This document shows, one piece after another, positions 9,775 to 22,344 of a stretch of DNA of 64,000 bases (positions within the stretch are counted from its first letter, which is position 1; the number at the start of each line of letters is the position of its first letter). The DNA is taken from positions 156,667,890 through 156,731,889 of the forward strand of contig OX336397.1 in the NCBI GenBank assembly GCA_946902985.2, written 5' to 3'. Position numbers and translations under genes: made by a program. The notes below the pieces were generated by a model that was not told the DNA's origin, did no database searches, and saw only the letters and a program-made list of their open reading frames with translations. The DNA is from Meconema thalassinum (lineage: Eukaryota > Arthropoda > Insecta > Orthoptera > Tettigoniidae).

Positions 9775-10665
9775 CGAGGAAGGGAGATTTTTTTAGCCAA
9801 CTTTTCGCATTTTGTAAAAATGAGGAAAAAGTAAACTTATGAGATCGATCAGGGAAAATGTGTGTCAGTCTGTCTGTCTGTCTGTCTGTCTGTCCTTCTG
9901 TCTGGCTGGCTGGCTGTGTGTGTGTGTGTGTGTGTGTGTGTCCTATCAACTCCTAAACGGCTGTAGCAATCAAACTCAAATTTGGTACAAGTAAAGATCT
10001 CTATCTGGATATCTCAATGCGGTATTTGAAAATGATGTCAATGCTACCAACTGCTGAAAAATCGCAATTGAAATTTCAGCTCCATGTTGTATATCTTGAA
10101 AGGTATGCATGGGAGCTATACCAAAATTGGCACACATATAGATAATAATATGTCAGTTTAATTTCCAGGAGGCCATACATGACAGTGTTGCCAAAATGAT
10201 TCTAAGCATGCTGATAGGTCCAATTTTTAAATTCATATAACTTCTACACTATCAATTGGATTTCAAACAAATTTCGTATGTACTATGCGTAAATAGACAG
10301 ATATGACTGAGCGTAATCTTAAGCGCCACCAGGGCTGCCAACTGTTAATAAATGCACTCTGTATTGTTTTTTTTTTCAAATACCAATATATCAGAAAGTA
10401 TGCAAGCCGACTGCTTTAAACTATGCACACGTATAGTACCTGACCTTCTAGATTAATTTGGAGTAACTAACGGACCTCAGTACTACCAACATGATTCTAA
10501 TCCTGCTGATAGGACCAATTGTAAATACATGTAACTTGTATACTATCAATTGGATTTCAACCAAATATCGTATGTGCTATGTGTACTATAACAGATATGA
10601 CTATGCGTAGACTATTATTAAGAGCAACCAGGGCTGCCAACTGTTAATAAATGCTGTCTCTATCT
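9775..10665 (+). repeat. Hairpin-ended satellite element HE-b
   Basis: It opens with a hairpin-forming stretch around GCATTTTGTAAAAATGAGG, then AAACTTATGAGATC, a (GTCT)n run at about 9867-9905 and a (TG)n run at about 9913-9940, then CTAAACGGCTGTAGC. The body holds about 2.5 tandem monomers of roughly 296 bp (CTGCTGATAGGACCAATT and its variant recur near 10206 and 10502). The monomers match those at 49930-51150 in the other orientation. Confidence 0.75.
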
Positions 10666-10674
10666 TTTTGATTT

Positions 10675-11600
10675 CTATTGATTCGCATAATTACTGATTG
10701 TCCTTCTTCTTTTTGTACAGATTTCCAAGTGGTCATAGCGATCGCATGAATGTCCACACAGTTGACACTTGCATGTATATATTATAATTGAAGGCTCATG
10801 ATACGTCTTGTTGTGACAAATGATGTGATGGAAGACGTGTACTGCCATTCTTGTATAGACGTGACGCATTTCAAAGTTTGCTTTCGTCCATGATCGATCA
10901 ATCGTGGCTCCAGATGAAAAAAAAAAACTCCGGATATACGTCTTCTCGCGTTTGGATGAGTGTTGCCAATAGACTCTCTGATGCATTTGTGTTGGGTAGA
11001 TGTATTTGTGTCCTAAGATCTTCTATGAGGAAGGATTATCTTGCCAAGAGATAAATTAATCTGGATCTTGTTGTCTTTGAAACTCCAATTGCCTTCTTAA
11101 TGTATACTGCTTTTTCTCTTTCTGATGCGGAGAGATTTTTTATTGAAATATACAGCCAGATAATTTATAATCCATACGCCAATAATGGCAGTATTTTTTC
11201 TTTAAATAGAGACATTGCTGTCTCTAATCTGAGGGATTTTATATAACTTATTCCATGCATAGCCATTATTGCATGTGTAGCTTTTTGCATTACATGTTTT
11301 GTGAAACACTTAGCGGTTGTTTGAAACGTGATTCCTAGATACTTGAAATCTGGTGTGATCTTTATTTGGCTGTCCTTGTACGTAGATTTTGCTGTTGCAG
11401 GAACTTTTCCTTCATTCCGGAATACCATCATTTCTGTTTTTGGAACATTTATTTCAAACGCACTTATTGTCTATTGTAATATTTTCACGACTTTTGAAGC
11501 TATTAGTATGTCATCGGCGTAGGCGCAAGACATTATGCCTTCTCTTTGGATTATTGATACTCCTTTCGCAGCAAGAATGAAAAGCAAATGGCGATAAAAA
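10675..11600 (-). pseudogene. LINE reverse-transcriptase fragment with YADD
   Basis: Read on the minus strand, the polymerase core motif appears as SCAYADDILIAS (about 11495-11535). It is followed by the thumb region with DFKYLGITFQ, and ends in a zinc-binding-like segment CKCQLCGHSCDRYDHLEIC near 10700-10760, as found at the C terminus of several LINE clades. In-frame stops occur between these parts and the 5' half is missing, so this is a dead 5'-truncated copy. It borders HE-b. Clade not assigned. Confidence 0.8.
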
Positions 11601-11756
11601 TTCATGCCATTGAAAGTCGTGTCGTTGCACATTTAATGGTTGTAAGACGAAGTAAAATAAATCGCAGCCACAATTAGAGTTCCCGTTTGGCTGCTAGGTG
11701 CCAGTCATTGGAGAGTAGATCACCCGAAGGACAACACGGTAGCTGTGCCAGACGAT

Positions 11757-11806
11757 TCTTCCTTCCTTCTTCCTTTCTTCCTTTCTTTCTTCCTTTCTTC
11801 GTCATA
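11757..11806. repeat. CTTT/CCTT simple repeat
   Basis: A pyrimidine-only stretch of TTCC and TTTC units on the plus strand. Confidence 0.8.
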
Positions 11807-11829
11807 GCCGACAAAGGAGCGCGATTGAA

Positions 11830-12360
11830 CTTATTTAGCTGATGGCATTGCCTTTCTCTTCTCCCGAAATCTCTTCATCTTCTCGCTGTGGCTTCTCTTG
11901 CGATCTTCTGACCAGGTATTTGTTGGTGGTAGTACTTGGATGGTCTGCAAAGCGGTGATTATCGACTAATTCTCTGAACTTAGCTCTGTCTAGTACAATG
12001 CCATCTGTGATTCCTATTTCCTGAATATCTTTTTCAACTTCAGGCACCCAGGTGTTTTTAATTTTCATTGACAGGGCAAGGTTAAGAATCCTTTTGGTCA
12101 GTCTCTGATTGCCCATCCTGAGGATATGCCCGTAAAATTTCAATCGTCTTTTCCTAAATGTGTCTGAGATTTTCTTCGAGTGCTGGGATTTTCTTTTCAT
12201 CCAGATTCCCCCTGCACAGACTGGTCAAAAATATTTCTTAGGATTTTCCTTTCTTGCTTTTCCACATCTTTAATTAATTATCTGTCCCCAGTAATCAGCG
12301 TTTCAGAAGCATATAGTGGTGCTTCAGGCTTGATAACAGTGTGACAGTTGGACTGTTACA
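11830..12360 (-). pseudogene. LINE reverse-transcriptase C-terminal fragment
   Basis: The minus strand reads YASETLITGD, then QERKILRNIF, then FRKRRLKFYGHILRMGN and further residues to KFRELVDNHR. This is the RKRRLxFYGHxxRM region found near the C terminus of one insect LINE group; the fragment at 14460-15370 and the split copy at 600-1680 look like relatives. A stop separates the first part from the 121-codon open part (11835-12200). Confidence 0.75.
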
Positions 12361-14080
12361 ATACCTCTACTACACCATAATTGCCTCAATCGCCAAAGCC
12401 CGGGCCATGGAAAGCAGTTTAATCTCTGAGAAGATTGAAGATGTGTGATCTCCTTGGTTATGTTAGTGAACGGACATATAGAGACTCAAGTGTCATATCT
12501 TTGTTTTTACTAGTGTTTGACTACTTAAGTTCCTTGTTTTTAATTCTGTATCACTTAGATCATAAATCCAATAGATGGCTGATGACGTCACGTTGTTGAA
12601 ACCAACATCTCGATCAGCTGACTAAAGGGAACTGCGGGTCACTGCGGGTAGTTTAGAGCACTGAAATACTACACGTGATGATAGAAACACGAAAGAAAAA
12701 TAATTAAACATGGAAATGCTGGAATTTATTATAAATTATTATAATTTACCCTAACCTTTACTCCACTGAACAGGCCTGTGTTTATGCTCGAAGGTATCAA
12801 GTATTTATATGTCCATATGCTAGACGTTTTTCTTGGTGTTTCGTTGAGACTGCTAGTAAATGCATCTCTGAACATAAAAATGCTTTATGTCCCTATGCTG
12901 GATTAAATGTAGTGTGGACTACACAATGCAGTCGTCAATCATGTTCAGTGTCAAATTACAGGTTATGCTACAGATGTGACGGTGTAGTCTTCGATAATAA
13001 ACATTAAACGTAAGTTATGGACAGTGCGTTTGGTTGAGAGAATTTTGAGATCCTTCTAGGATAGGCTACATTGCATCCCTAAATTAGTCAATTATTCATA
13101 GAATTTCAAAATTCTGGGTTATTTTTGCGAAGTTTCTATGATTCATGGAAAATGGAATTTAAAAACAGTTCATTGATTAAAATATTTTCCTATGTAGCAA
13201 ATGTAATGCATAGTTGTTAAAAACCAACGCTTACTAAATCGATAGACTTCCTTATTTCCATTTGCCCATGTTGTTCTGTTCACTTTCATAAAATACTGAA
13301 GAGGAAGGGTAACGCTGAATGAGAGCTCATTGTACGATAAAATGTTCTTACGTACCGGTAATAAAATTAGCCAAAATACATTTTCTATGATGTAGTAAGT
13401 TAATAGATTGAACTTGTTTGGAGCTTTCGGGCGTACAATCAAAAATGATCAGCTAGACAAACACAATTCTGTTCAAAAATCAGTACGCCTAATTCTCAGT
13501 GTTGGATTTGTTATTATTTACAAGATGGGATTCTGGATGTATGAGTATTACTGAACACGACAGCCACTTTTAACACCAAATATGTTACATTCTTAAGCTT
13601 TGCTACCTTCCGGTACGTGAAGAAACATGCGATGCTTTTCCCAATGCCGTATAAATTACGAAAATGTGTGTTTAAACCCTCATTAAAAATAATTTTCCCA
13701 CATACTCCTATAACCTTCCATTATGAGGTCCTCTGTTTTCCCTTTAATCAGCTGATCGAGATGTTGGTTTCACGTCAAGTACAGGCGCAGTGCCCATGCG
13801 CACTCTATTGTATTTATGCTCGAAGCTGTATCATAACAATTGGATGGTGACGCCATTAGACTTGAGATAGACTGGATTACGCTAGCACATAAAAATGAAC
13901 TCCCCGTCGCACTTTTAATGTCATTATATAGGCTATACGGTTATCCAAACGAGGTGACGGATTTTCCTTTAATTTCAAATAGGAAAGACATTATTTTATT
14001 TTCATTATTCAGTTTCCAATAATTTTCTTGCCACCGTCCTCCTCTCTAGGGGTATTGTCTTAATTGTGACCACGTGTATT
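12361..14080. other. No gene recognised
   Basis: About 1.7 kb of AT-rich sequence with only short frames and no recognised motif or repeat of this window. It is one of the longer stretches that may be unique sequence. Confidence 0.4.
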
Positions 14081-14157
14081 TTGGTGATATATGTATTTTT
14101 TCCTTTTTCTTAAATATAGGATATTTTGTCTGCATTTTCTATCCTTGTATAGTAATG

Positions 14158-14241
14158 GATTTTAAACCACCCTCTTCGCCCAGGGCCACTTCTACTCTAG
14201 ATTTTAAACCACCCTCTTCGTCTAGGGTCCACTTCCACTCT
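14158..14241 (+). repeat. 42-bp tandem duplication
   Basis: Two units starting GATTTTAAACCACCCTCTTC at 14158 and 14200, about 85 percent identical. They lie downstream (in minus orientation) of the LINE fragment, possibly in its 3' region. Confidence 0.75.
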
Positions 14242-14459
14242 CGGAGCAAGTTCTCCGTTATCACTGTCTACCTCCTTTTCATTCTGATTCTCTTTATTCG
14301 GGGGCGGATAAGGTAAGGGGGGTTACAAACAGTGTTGTAACGCCGTAATTTTGCATTTCTGGGTATTCATGTTTTACATTACATTACGTTATGCGAACCG
14401 GCCGAAACTAAGGACCACGCAAATAGAATGTCATTTCCTTCTCATAGTTCTTTCTTCCT

Positions 14460-15370
14460 TTCTCTTCCTGCACACTTCCTTTATTCTTTCAGAGTGTTGC
14501 GCCTTTCTCTATGCTGTCCATCTTTCTCCCCTGCGTTCTCTCTTTTTCCCCACAAGAACCTTTATGTTCGAAACTATTTCCCTGAATTGTGTTCTGTCTC
14601 GACAGTCATCATCTGTAATTCCTAGCCTCCGGAGTTCTTCCTATATCTGCTTGATGTACCCCCCTTGGCTCTTCAGATTATATATTTTATCAAAAATGTG
14701 TTTAGTTATTCTCTTTGGATCCGTTTTAACCATATGTCCATAGAAACGTAAACGTCTTTTCCTAATTGTTGTTTCCAGGTCTTCATATATCTCCTTGTTT
14801 GATCTCAGTCTGTAGGTTCCCTGTACTACTTTGGGGCCGTAAATCTTCCTCAAAATCCTCCTTTCAATCTTCAGAATATTATCCAGGTTCATCAAATTTG
14901 CCATCTCCACACCATATAACATCACCAGTTTTACCACAGCATTGTAGTGTTGTAGTTTGGCATTAAGGGAGAGGTTCTTTTTGTTGTAAATATTTTTAGT
15001 GGAGAAGTTGAGTTTTTTTCTAGTTTAAGTCTTCTGTTTTCCATTGACTCTTTGTCCAGTCCATTGTTGCTAATGATCTCACGGAGGTATTCAAACTGTT
15101 TCGTGACCTTTACCCTTCCATATTTCGTCTTAACTATTTTCTTCGTGTACTTCTTGTTGGTGCTCATCATCTCTGTTTTTTGAAAAGAGATTTGTAGCCG
15201 TGTTTTCCCAGCGATTTCTTTTAGTTAATGTATCTGTATTATTACTTCCTGTTCCGCTTCAGCTAGAAGTGCCAGATCATCCGCGAAGGCCAGACATCTG
15301 TTTATATTTTTACTTCCAAGTAAAGCCCCGGAGTCATTGGTTGTCCACAATGTCTTCATGATCATATTCA
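14460..15370 (-). pseudogene. LINE reverse-transcriptase fragment with FADD
   Basis: The minus strand shows the core motif CLAFADDLALLAEAEQE near 15250-15300, then KTEMM, then QFEYLREIISNNG. Further on come YGVEMANL, RRILRKIYGPKV and IRKRRLRFYGHMVKTDPKR near 14700-14940, followed by LGITDDDCRDRTQFREIV near 14600. Several frameshifts and stops break it. The upstream half of the LINE is missing. Confidence 0.8.
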
Positions 15371-15394
15371 TGTTTTAATATATCTATACTAGCA

Positions 15395-18300
15395 GGTACC
15401 CGCGGCTTCGCTCGCGTCATAGTCGTGTCATATTTTTATTCAATGAAATGCAGGTTTAATCCCGTTAACACCCTTTTAGAACCTGAATATCCAAAAATCC
15501 CTCCTTAGTCGACGTTTTCGACACACAACAAACATATCCCCAAAATATCATTCTTCTAACTTTAACAGTTTTGGTTGGTCGATGAGAGTGAATATCCAAA
15601 CATCCCTCCTTAGTGGACTTTTTCTTCCAGAATTTCAGCCCTCCCCATGGGCCCCTTAAATTGGATTCATGAAAAAGACGATCGACCACCTTTTTACTAA
15701 TTTTTCAAGCTGATTCTTCCCCCTGAGTTTCATACTTTATGCCTCTGTCTTTTAAGAGATACTTGCACCGTTAGGAATCCTTCAACCCCCACTTTTCACA
15801 CATACACCTCATAATATACAGTTCGTCGAAAAACCCTCAGACATATGTCTTCTTATTCTTAATGATGAGTTTATATGCCGAGTATCGCATCCCCCAAGGA
15901 AACCAATCGGGAGATATTGCTATTCAATTAAATGCAGATCTACCCCCTTAACACCCCTTTAGAACCTGAATATCCAAAAATCCTCCCTTGGTGGACGTTT
16001 TCGACATACAACGAACACAACCCCAAAATTTCATGTTTCTAACTTCAATAATTTTGGCTGGGCGATGATGAGTGAGTGAGTAAGTCAGGACATTTTCTTT
16101 CATTTATTTTTCAGAATTTCACCCCTCTCATGAATCCCTTATATTGGATTTATGATTAAAAAACGGTCGAAGACCTATTTACTTCTTTTCAAGCTGTTCT
16201 CCCCCCCCCCCCTGAGTTTGATGAGTGAGTGAGTTAATCAGTTAGAACACTATCTTTCCTGTTTTTTCCCCCCAGAATTTCACCCCTCTCCAAGGGCCCC
16301 TTAAATTGGATTTATGAAAAAACGGTCGAACACCTATTTACTTATATTTTAAGCTGTTTTTTTTTTCGCTGAATGTCAAACTTCTTGCCTATGTCGTTTA
16401 AGAGATACACGCTCCGTTAAAAATACTTCAACCCCCAATTTTCACCCCTTTCACCTCATAATATACACCACATCGATAAACCCTTAGACATATGTCTGCT
16501 TAATTTTAATGATTAGATTATATGCCGAATATCACATCCCCAAAGAAACAACTCGTGAGATATCGTTAATCAATGAAATGCACGTTTACCCCCTTAACAC
16601 CTCTTAAGAACCCGAATAAACAAAAATCCTTCATTAGTTGACGTTTGCGACATAGAACGAAAATATTCCCAAAATTTAATTTTTCCTACTTCAATAGTTT
16701 TCGCTGGGCGATGATGAGTGAGTGAGTCAGTCAGGTCATTTTCTTTCAATTATTTTTACCTGAATTTTACGCCCTCCCCATGCGCCCCTTAAATTGGATT
16801 TATGAAGAAACGTTCGAACACCTATTAACTTATATTTGAAGCTGTCTTTTTCCCCTGAGTTTGATGAGTGAGTGAGTTAGTCAGTCAGTCAGTCAGGACA
16901 CTTTCTCTCCTTTTTTTCTCTAGAATTTCACCCCACCCCATTGGCCCCTTAAATTGAATTTATGAAAAAACGGTCGAACACCGATGTACTTATTTTTAAG
17001 CTGTTTTTTTCGCTGAGTTTCAAACTTCTCGCGTATGTCGTTGAAGAGATACACGCTCCGTTAGGAATCCTTCAACTCTCACTTTTCACCCCTTTCACCT
17101 TATAATATACACCACATCGAAAAACCCTTAGACACATGTCTGCTTATTTTTAATGATTAGTTTATATGCCGAGTATCACATCAGCAAATGCAACCACTCA
17201 TGAGATATTGTTATTCAATAAAATGCAGGTTTAACCCCATTAAGACACCTTTAGAACCTGAATATCCGAAAATCCTCCCTTAGTGTACGGTTTTGACATA
17301 CAACGAACATATCCCAAAAATGTCATGTTTCTAACTTCAATAATTTTGGCTGGACGATGATGAGTGAGTGAGTGAGTGAGTGAGTCAGGACATTTTCTTT
17401 CATTTTTTTCCCCATAATTTGTCCCCTCACAATGAACCCCTTAAATTTGATTTATGAAAAATAAACTGTCAAACACTTATTTACCGGTACTTATATTTAA
17501 GCAGTTTTCTCTCCCTGAGTTTGAAGAGTGAGTGAGTGAGTCAATCAGTTAGGACACTTTCTTTCAGGTCCCCCCCCCCCCCTCCCAGAATTTCACCCCT
17601 CCCCATGATCCCCGTAAATTGAATTTAAGCAAAAAAACGATCGAACATCTATTTACTTATCTTTTAAGCTGATTTTTCCGCTGAGTTTCAAACTCCTCGC
17701 CTATGTCGTTTAAGAGATACACGCACCGTTAAGAATCCTTCAACCCCCACTTTTCACCCCTTTCACCTCATAATATACACCACATCGAAAAACCCTCAGA
17801 CACATGTCTTCTTATTTTTTATGAGTTCATATGCCGAGTAACACATCCACCAATGAAACCAATCGGGAGTTATTGTTATTCAATGAAATGCAGGTTTAAC
17901 CCCCTTAAGACCCCCTGAATATCCGAAAATCCTCCCTAAGTGGACGGTTCCGACATACAATGATCATATTCCCCGAAATGTCATGTGTCTAACTTCAATA
18001 ATTTTGGCTGGGCGATGGTGAGTGAGTCAGGACTTTTTCTCTCAATTTCCTTTTTTCAGAAATTCACCCCTCCCCAAGAACCCCTTAAATTGGGTTTTTG
18101 AAAAAGATTGTCGAACACCTATTTACTTATTTTTAAGCAGTTTTTTCCCCCTGAGTTTGATGAGTGAGTCTGTCAGTCAATCAGTTAGGACACTTTCTTT
18201 CCTGTTTCCCCCCCCCCCCCAGAATTTCACCCCTCCCTATTGGCCCCTTAAATTGGATTTATGAAAAAACGGTCAAACACCTATTTACTTATTTTTTAAG

Positions 18301-18715
18301 CTGATTTTTTTCCACTGAGTTTCAAACTCCTCGCCTATGTCGTTTAAGAGATACACGCACCGTTAGGAATCCTTCAACCCCCACTTTTCACCCCTTTCAC
18401 CTCATAATATACTTCACATCGAAAAACCCTCAGACACGTGTCTTCTTATTTTTAATGATGAGTGTATATGCCGAGTATCACATCTCCCAATGAAACCAAT
18501 CGGGAGATATTGTTATTCAATGAAATGCAGGTCTATCCCCTTAACACCCCTTTAGAACCTGAATATCCAAAAATCCTTCCTTAGTGCGCGTTTTCGACTT
18601 ACCACGAACATATCCCCAAAATTTCATGATTCTAACTTCAATAGTTTTGGCTGGGCGATGATGAGTCAGTCAGTCAGTCAGTCAGTCAGTCAGGACACTT
18701 GTTTTTATATAAGAG
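15395..18715. repeat. Tandem array, about 6 units of roughly 650 bp
   Basis: The motif CAATGAAATGCAGGTTTA and variants recur at about 15440, 15925, 16571, 17215, 17878 and 18516, giving spacings near 485, 646, 644, 663 and 638. Each unit also carries GAATTTCACCCCTCCCC, a GAGTGAGT or CAGTCAGT microsatellite, a C-rich run (up to 12-14 C) and TATGCCGAGTATCACATC. The array opens with ACTAGCAGGTACCCGCGG and closes at TTTTATATAAGAGATAAT. No coding was found. Confidence 0.85.
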
Positions 18716-18904
18716 ATAATACAAATGTAAAATTCTCTGGGGCCATCAAGGACCGCGTTAAGTCTTGTTGCATTTGACACTGAACTTGGCCTTCTTCAGA
18801 GCCCAGAGTTCCCTCATTCTTTGTGAGTGGGCCTGATTACGCTCCTCTGTCCAAGGGGCACCGTGTCTTCTCTCCAGTTGCCACACGATTATTATTGTTC
18901 TTGT

Positions 18905-19310
18905 AGTTTGAATCTTCAGTCTTTTGACTGGTTTAATGTAGCCCTCCATGTCTCCCGATCCTGAGCTTATCGTTTCATCTCTACATAGCTACCACACCCC
19001 ACATCCGAGGCAATATGTTTAACACATTCTAACCTTGGTCTACCGCTACAGTTCTCAACCCTTCCATCCATAACTAACTTTGCTATTCCTAGGTGTCTTA
19101 GTAGGTTAGTGTCCTACCAACCTATCTCTTCTCTTCATTAGCAGTCACCAGAAGCATCTCTCCTCTCCCACACCTCTTAATACCACTTCATTTGTTACTC
19201 TATCTACCCATGTGATCTTCATCATTCTCCTATAACACCACATTTCAAACACTTCTAATCCCAACAGTCCAAGTTACACTTCCAAAGAGCGCCACGCTCC
19301 GTTCAAAGGC
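18905..19310 (-). pseudogene. LINE reverse-transcriptase C-terminal fragment, group K
   Basis: It is a reverse-oriented copy of the same segment as 26020-26465 (shared TCTACATAGCTAC, AACCTATCTCTTCTCTTCAT, GAGCGCCACGCTCC). The minus strand encodes decayed remnants of the GRPRLEYVKQI to QDREAW region of a LINE polyprotein. Many stops are present. Confidence 0.65.
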
Positions 19311-20070
19311 TTTTAACCCCCTCAGTACCACGCGCCGATCAGATCGGTTCTCGCTGCTCGCGCCAAAAGTGCCAAAGCCGATTCAATCGGCGCGCTGTTT
19401 ATCTTATATTTGTAGATTTCTGTAGGAATATGTCCGTGATTATTTCATACTGTTGAAACGGTGAGGTTCCAAGCTTAACTTTTTTCCTTCGAAGTCCGTT
19501 ACGCGACGTTTGTATTCACGCCCTCCCTTACCGCTCCCCCAATCACGCGCGTTCCCACCAAAATTGCGATGCAGTGGTTTTCTTCTTGTTGAAGTTTTAT
19601 GCCTAGAGATGTGTCTAAGAATTTTCTACATCTGGAAACGTAGTGTTTCTTCGAATATGACTATAAGGTGTCCTTAATTTAGGCTCAAAACTGATTTTGT
19701 ACAGCAACAAAAGATGAAAAATTGAACAATTATCTGAATAACCTCAATTAAAAGGTTTAGATGGCGTATTTACTTTTATGAACATAATGCATGAAAGAAT
19801 GAGATAGTGGTTATAAAACAAAGCAAAAATAATGATTGCATCATTGGTATTTATGATTTTTGTTCGAATAGTCTTCATGACCATTGAAAATGGCATTTTT
19901 GGCATGTATTTCAGGAAATGGCTTGGCACTAAGAGGATTTTAAAAACGACTCCCTCATAGCACAAGCCGGGATAATACGTTATTTTAAGTCCCGAGGCAC
20001 TTTACCCATTCCCGACCCAAATAATTTTGATAATTTCCAGATATGTGGAGTGACGCTTTATAATATCAAT
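19311..20070. other. No gene recognised
   Basis: An AT-rich stretch without recognised coding. A short GC-rich palindrome-like portion lies near 19330-19400 (GCCGATCAGATCGG, then CCGATTCAATCGG). Confidence 0.4.
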
Positions 20071-20071
20071 A

Positions 20072-20195
20072 TTAACAGTGGACGCTTGGCATAGCCGTCA
20101 TACTTTTACCCTTCAACAATCTATTATAGCAATCCTCAGACAAGATAGAAATCATTGCACCCGTGTCAATCAGCGTTTTACAGGTCTCCTCTTCT
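20072..20195 (-). pseudogene. Retropepsin-like fragment of an LTR retrotransposon
   Basis: The minus strand encodes CKTLIDTGAMISILSEDCYN. LIDTGAxxSxL is the active-site signature of the aspartic protease of LTR retrotransposons. Only about 40 residues remain, and no reverse transcriptase or integrase follows. It directly joins repeat C, with an open frame running across the junction. It could be a chance match, but the motif and spacing are good. Confidence 0.5.
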
Positions 20196-20196
20196 T

Positions 20197-20800
20197 CCCC
20201 TTTTCCCCCCAGGGGCTCACATTTAGTGGGACGTGGGTTGGCGACCACGTGGCCCCAGCTGAGTCTGGCATTGCTTCCACTTACTTGTGCCAGGTTCTTC
20301 TCCGTCTTCTTTCCTTTCAACCTCACTTGGTCAACTCTTGTTCTCTTCCGACCTCGACGGTTTTAGGGTATCCGTGGCCTAGGGAGTCTCTTCCTTTCCC
20401 GCCTTAATTGGCCCTTGATTAATCTTTTCTGACACCCTCCTTCTGCGAGGGGTCAGCCTTCTTTTTCTTTTCATGTTATCTCCTGCCTTCTGCTCAAGGC
20501 CCTCAAGGAGGCCACTTCTGGTGCACCCTGGATATTGCTACACCCTCAGGGGCTCAAGGCTGGTGGGTTCGGGAGTTGGCGACCCCGAGGGATTCCTGAG
20601 CTGGGTCCGTTTTCCCCCCTTTTTTCCATTACTTTTGGGGCGGACCCTCTCCTCTTTCACTTTCTTATCTGCCTTTCATGGCTCTCCTTCCTTCCAAGTC
20701 CCTCAATCCGCATTCTTCGAGGGTTGAGGGCATTTCTTTTTCCGGTCCTTTATTTGCCTTATGCTATATTTTTTCAATTTCTTCTTCTACCCTCCTGCGG
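20197..20800 (-). repeat. Repeat C, copy 2
   Basis: Reverse complement of 34430-34998: AGGGGCTCACATTTAGTGGG at its plus-strand start, and the CCTCAATCCGCATTCTTCG region near 20700. The junction with the retropepsin-like scrap is at about 20196. Confidence 0.75.
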
Positions 20801-21360
20801 CGCTCACAAGCGACCGATCATGACAAATGAACATTCAAATGAAAGAGAATAGACATTAGCAGTGACGAATTGCACTCTAATTTCATAAATATCTATAATT
20901 TCTTTAAAACATGTACGAAGTGTGCGATTTGCAGACACTGTTGCTGTAGGAAAATACGCTCCTTAATTGCTGTCCACTTCACATTTTGGCCGCTGTGACG
21001 CCTGACTGATGTCATTTGAACATTCTGAGGTCTTTCCTTTGTCATTTTGCATGGTTTTCAGAAACAGTAAATTAAAGTATTGAGTACTCAAATCGTATAA
21101 TTTCATAAATATTGATTAACCGGTGAGTGTTGTGATGATCCAATTTTCAGTGATTGCCTTCTTAAGTTAGGAAACGTATAACGTGGAATTCTAACTGAAA
21201 TTTAAATAGTGTTCTATAATCATTTGGTTGAAATAAAAACATAACAACCTTTCTCCTTAAGTCTCTCATTATAAACCTATTGGGGAAAGTGTGGTCTATG
21301 AACATGCGAGATTTCTCGCACGGGTCCCCTAGTCTATTAAAATAAACCAATAGAACTTCT
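20801..21360. other. No gene recognised
   Basis: AT-rich sequence without a recognised motif or repeat match. Confidence 0.35.
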
Positions 21361-21364
21361 TCTT

Positions 21365-22200
21365 CTAATTCTTCTTCTCCAGCATGATTAATCCCACTTA
21401 TGTGGGGTCGCTGATGCGGATATTCCTCCTCCACGTTGTTCTATCCCGGACCATTTCCTCCACAAGCCCCCGCTGTTTCATGCTTTCTTGAATGCTGTCC
21501 ATCCATCGCCTTCTGGGTCGTCCTCGACTCCGTTTCCCTGGTGGAAGCATTTCCATCATCCTATTGCCCACATAATCTTGATCTCTTCTCTTAACATGGC
21601 CATACCATCTGAGCCCAGCTTCTCTGACTTTCTCAGAAACTTGCACCACGCTAAGTCGTCTCCTAATCACTTAATTTCTCACTTTGTCCAACCTTGTATG
21701 TCCACTTGCCCATCTCAGCATTCGCATTTCTGCCACGTCCAGTTTTTCTGCCCTTCTCCTTGTTATCTCCCAGGTTTCTGCCCCGTATATCATTGCTGGT
21801 CTCACCACGGCCTTGTGTACCTTCCCTTTTAATTTTTCTGGTACCTTCTTGTCGCACAGTACACTTGATGTTTTGCTCCAGTTGAACCATCCCGACCCTA
21901 TCCTGCTCTTTATTTTCTCCTCCAGTCTACCATCTTGTTGGATAACTGTACCAAGATATCTGAATGAACTTGCTGTTGGGATCTCTACTCCAGCCAATTT
22001 TAAACCCGTTTCAGAACCTCTCAGGCTCAGGAACTCTGTCTCGTCTGCTTATCTTCATACCTCTGCTTTCTAGTGCTTCTCTCTATTCCTCCAACCATTT
22101 CTCTGCAAGCTCCTTCGTCTCTGCACCCAGGACCACATCATCAGCGAACATCATAGACCATGGAGCTTCCTTCCTGACTCCCTCTGTCAACAATAAAACT
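21365..22200 (-). pseudogene. RTE-like LINE reverse-transcriptase fragment
   Basis: On the minus strand the core reads MMFADDVVLGAETKELAEKW (about 22100-22165). It is followed by SFRYLGTVIQQDGRL, then GWFNWSKTSSVLCDKKVPEK, VRPAMIYGAETWEITRR and LDVAEMRMLRWASGHTRLDK (21671-21997), and after a frameshift VREAGLRWYGHVKRRDQDYV (21398-21670). This order and wording are characteristic of the RTE clade. A stop after AEKWLEE and a frameshift near 21668 disable it, and the 5' two thirds are missing. The 3' end runs into an AGAAGAAGAA-rich tail near 21360. Confidence 0.85.
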
Positions 22201-22344
22201 AAAACAAGATGTTCAGTAAAGAGCATATAGCCTACTTTCTCCTGAAAGCATGGGTATTATTAACTCTTTGTCCTTTTCAAGGAGTATAATTGAATGTTGG
22301 TTGTAGTAGCTTGTTGAAATACAACGTGCTATACGGATATTAGA

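Noticed and set aside
18022..18264. 80-codon frame within the 650-bp array
   Set aside because: Not conserved in the neighbouring units, where the same region is interrupted.
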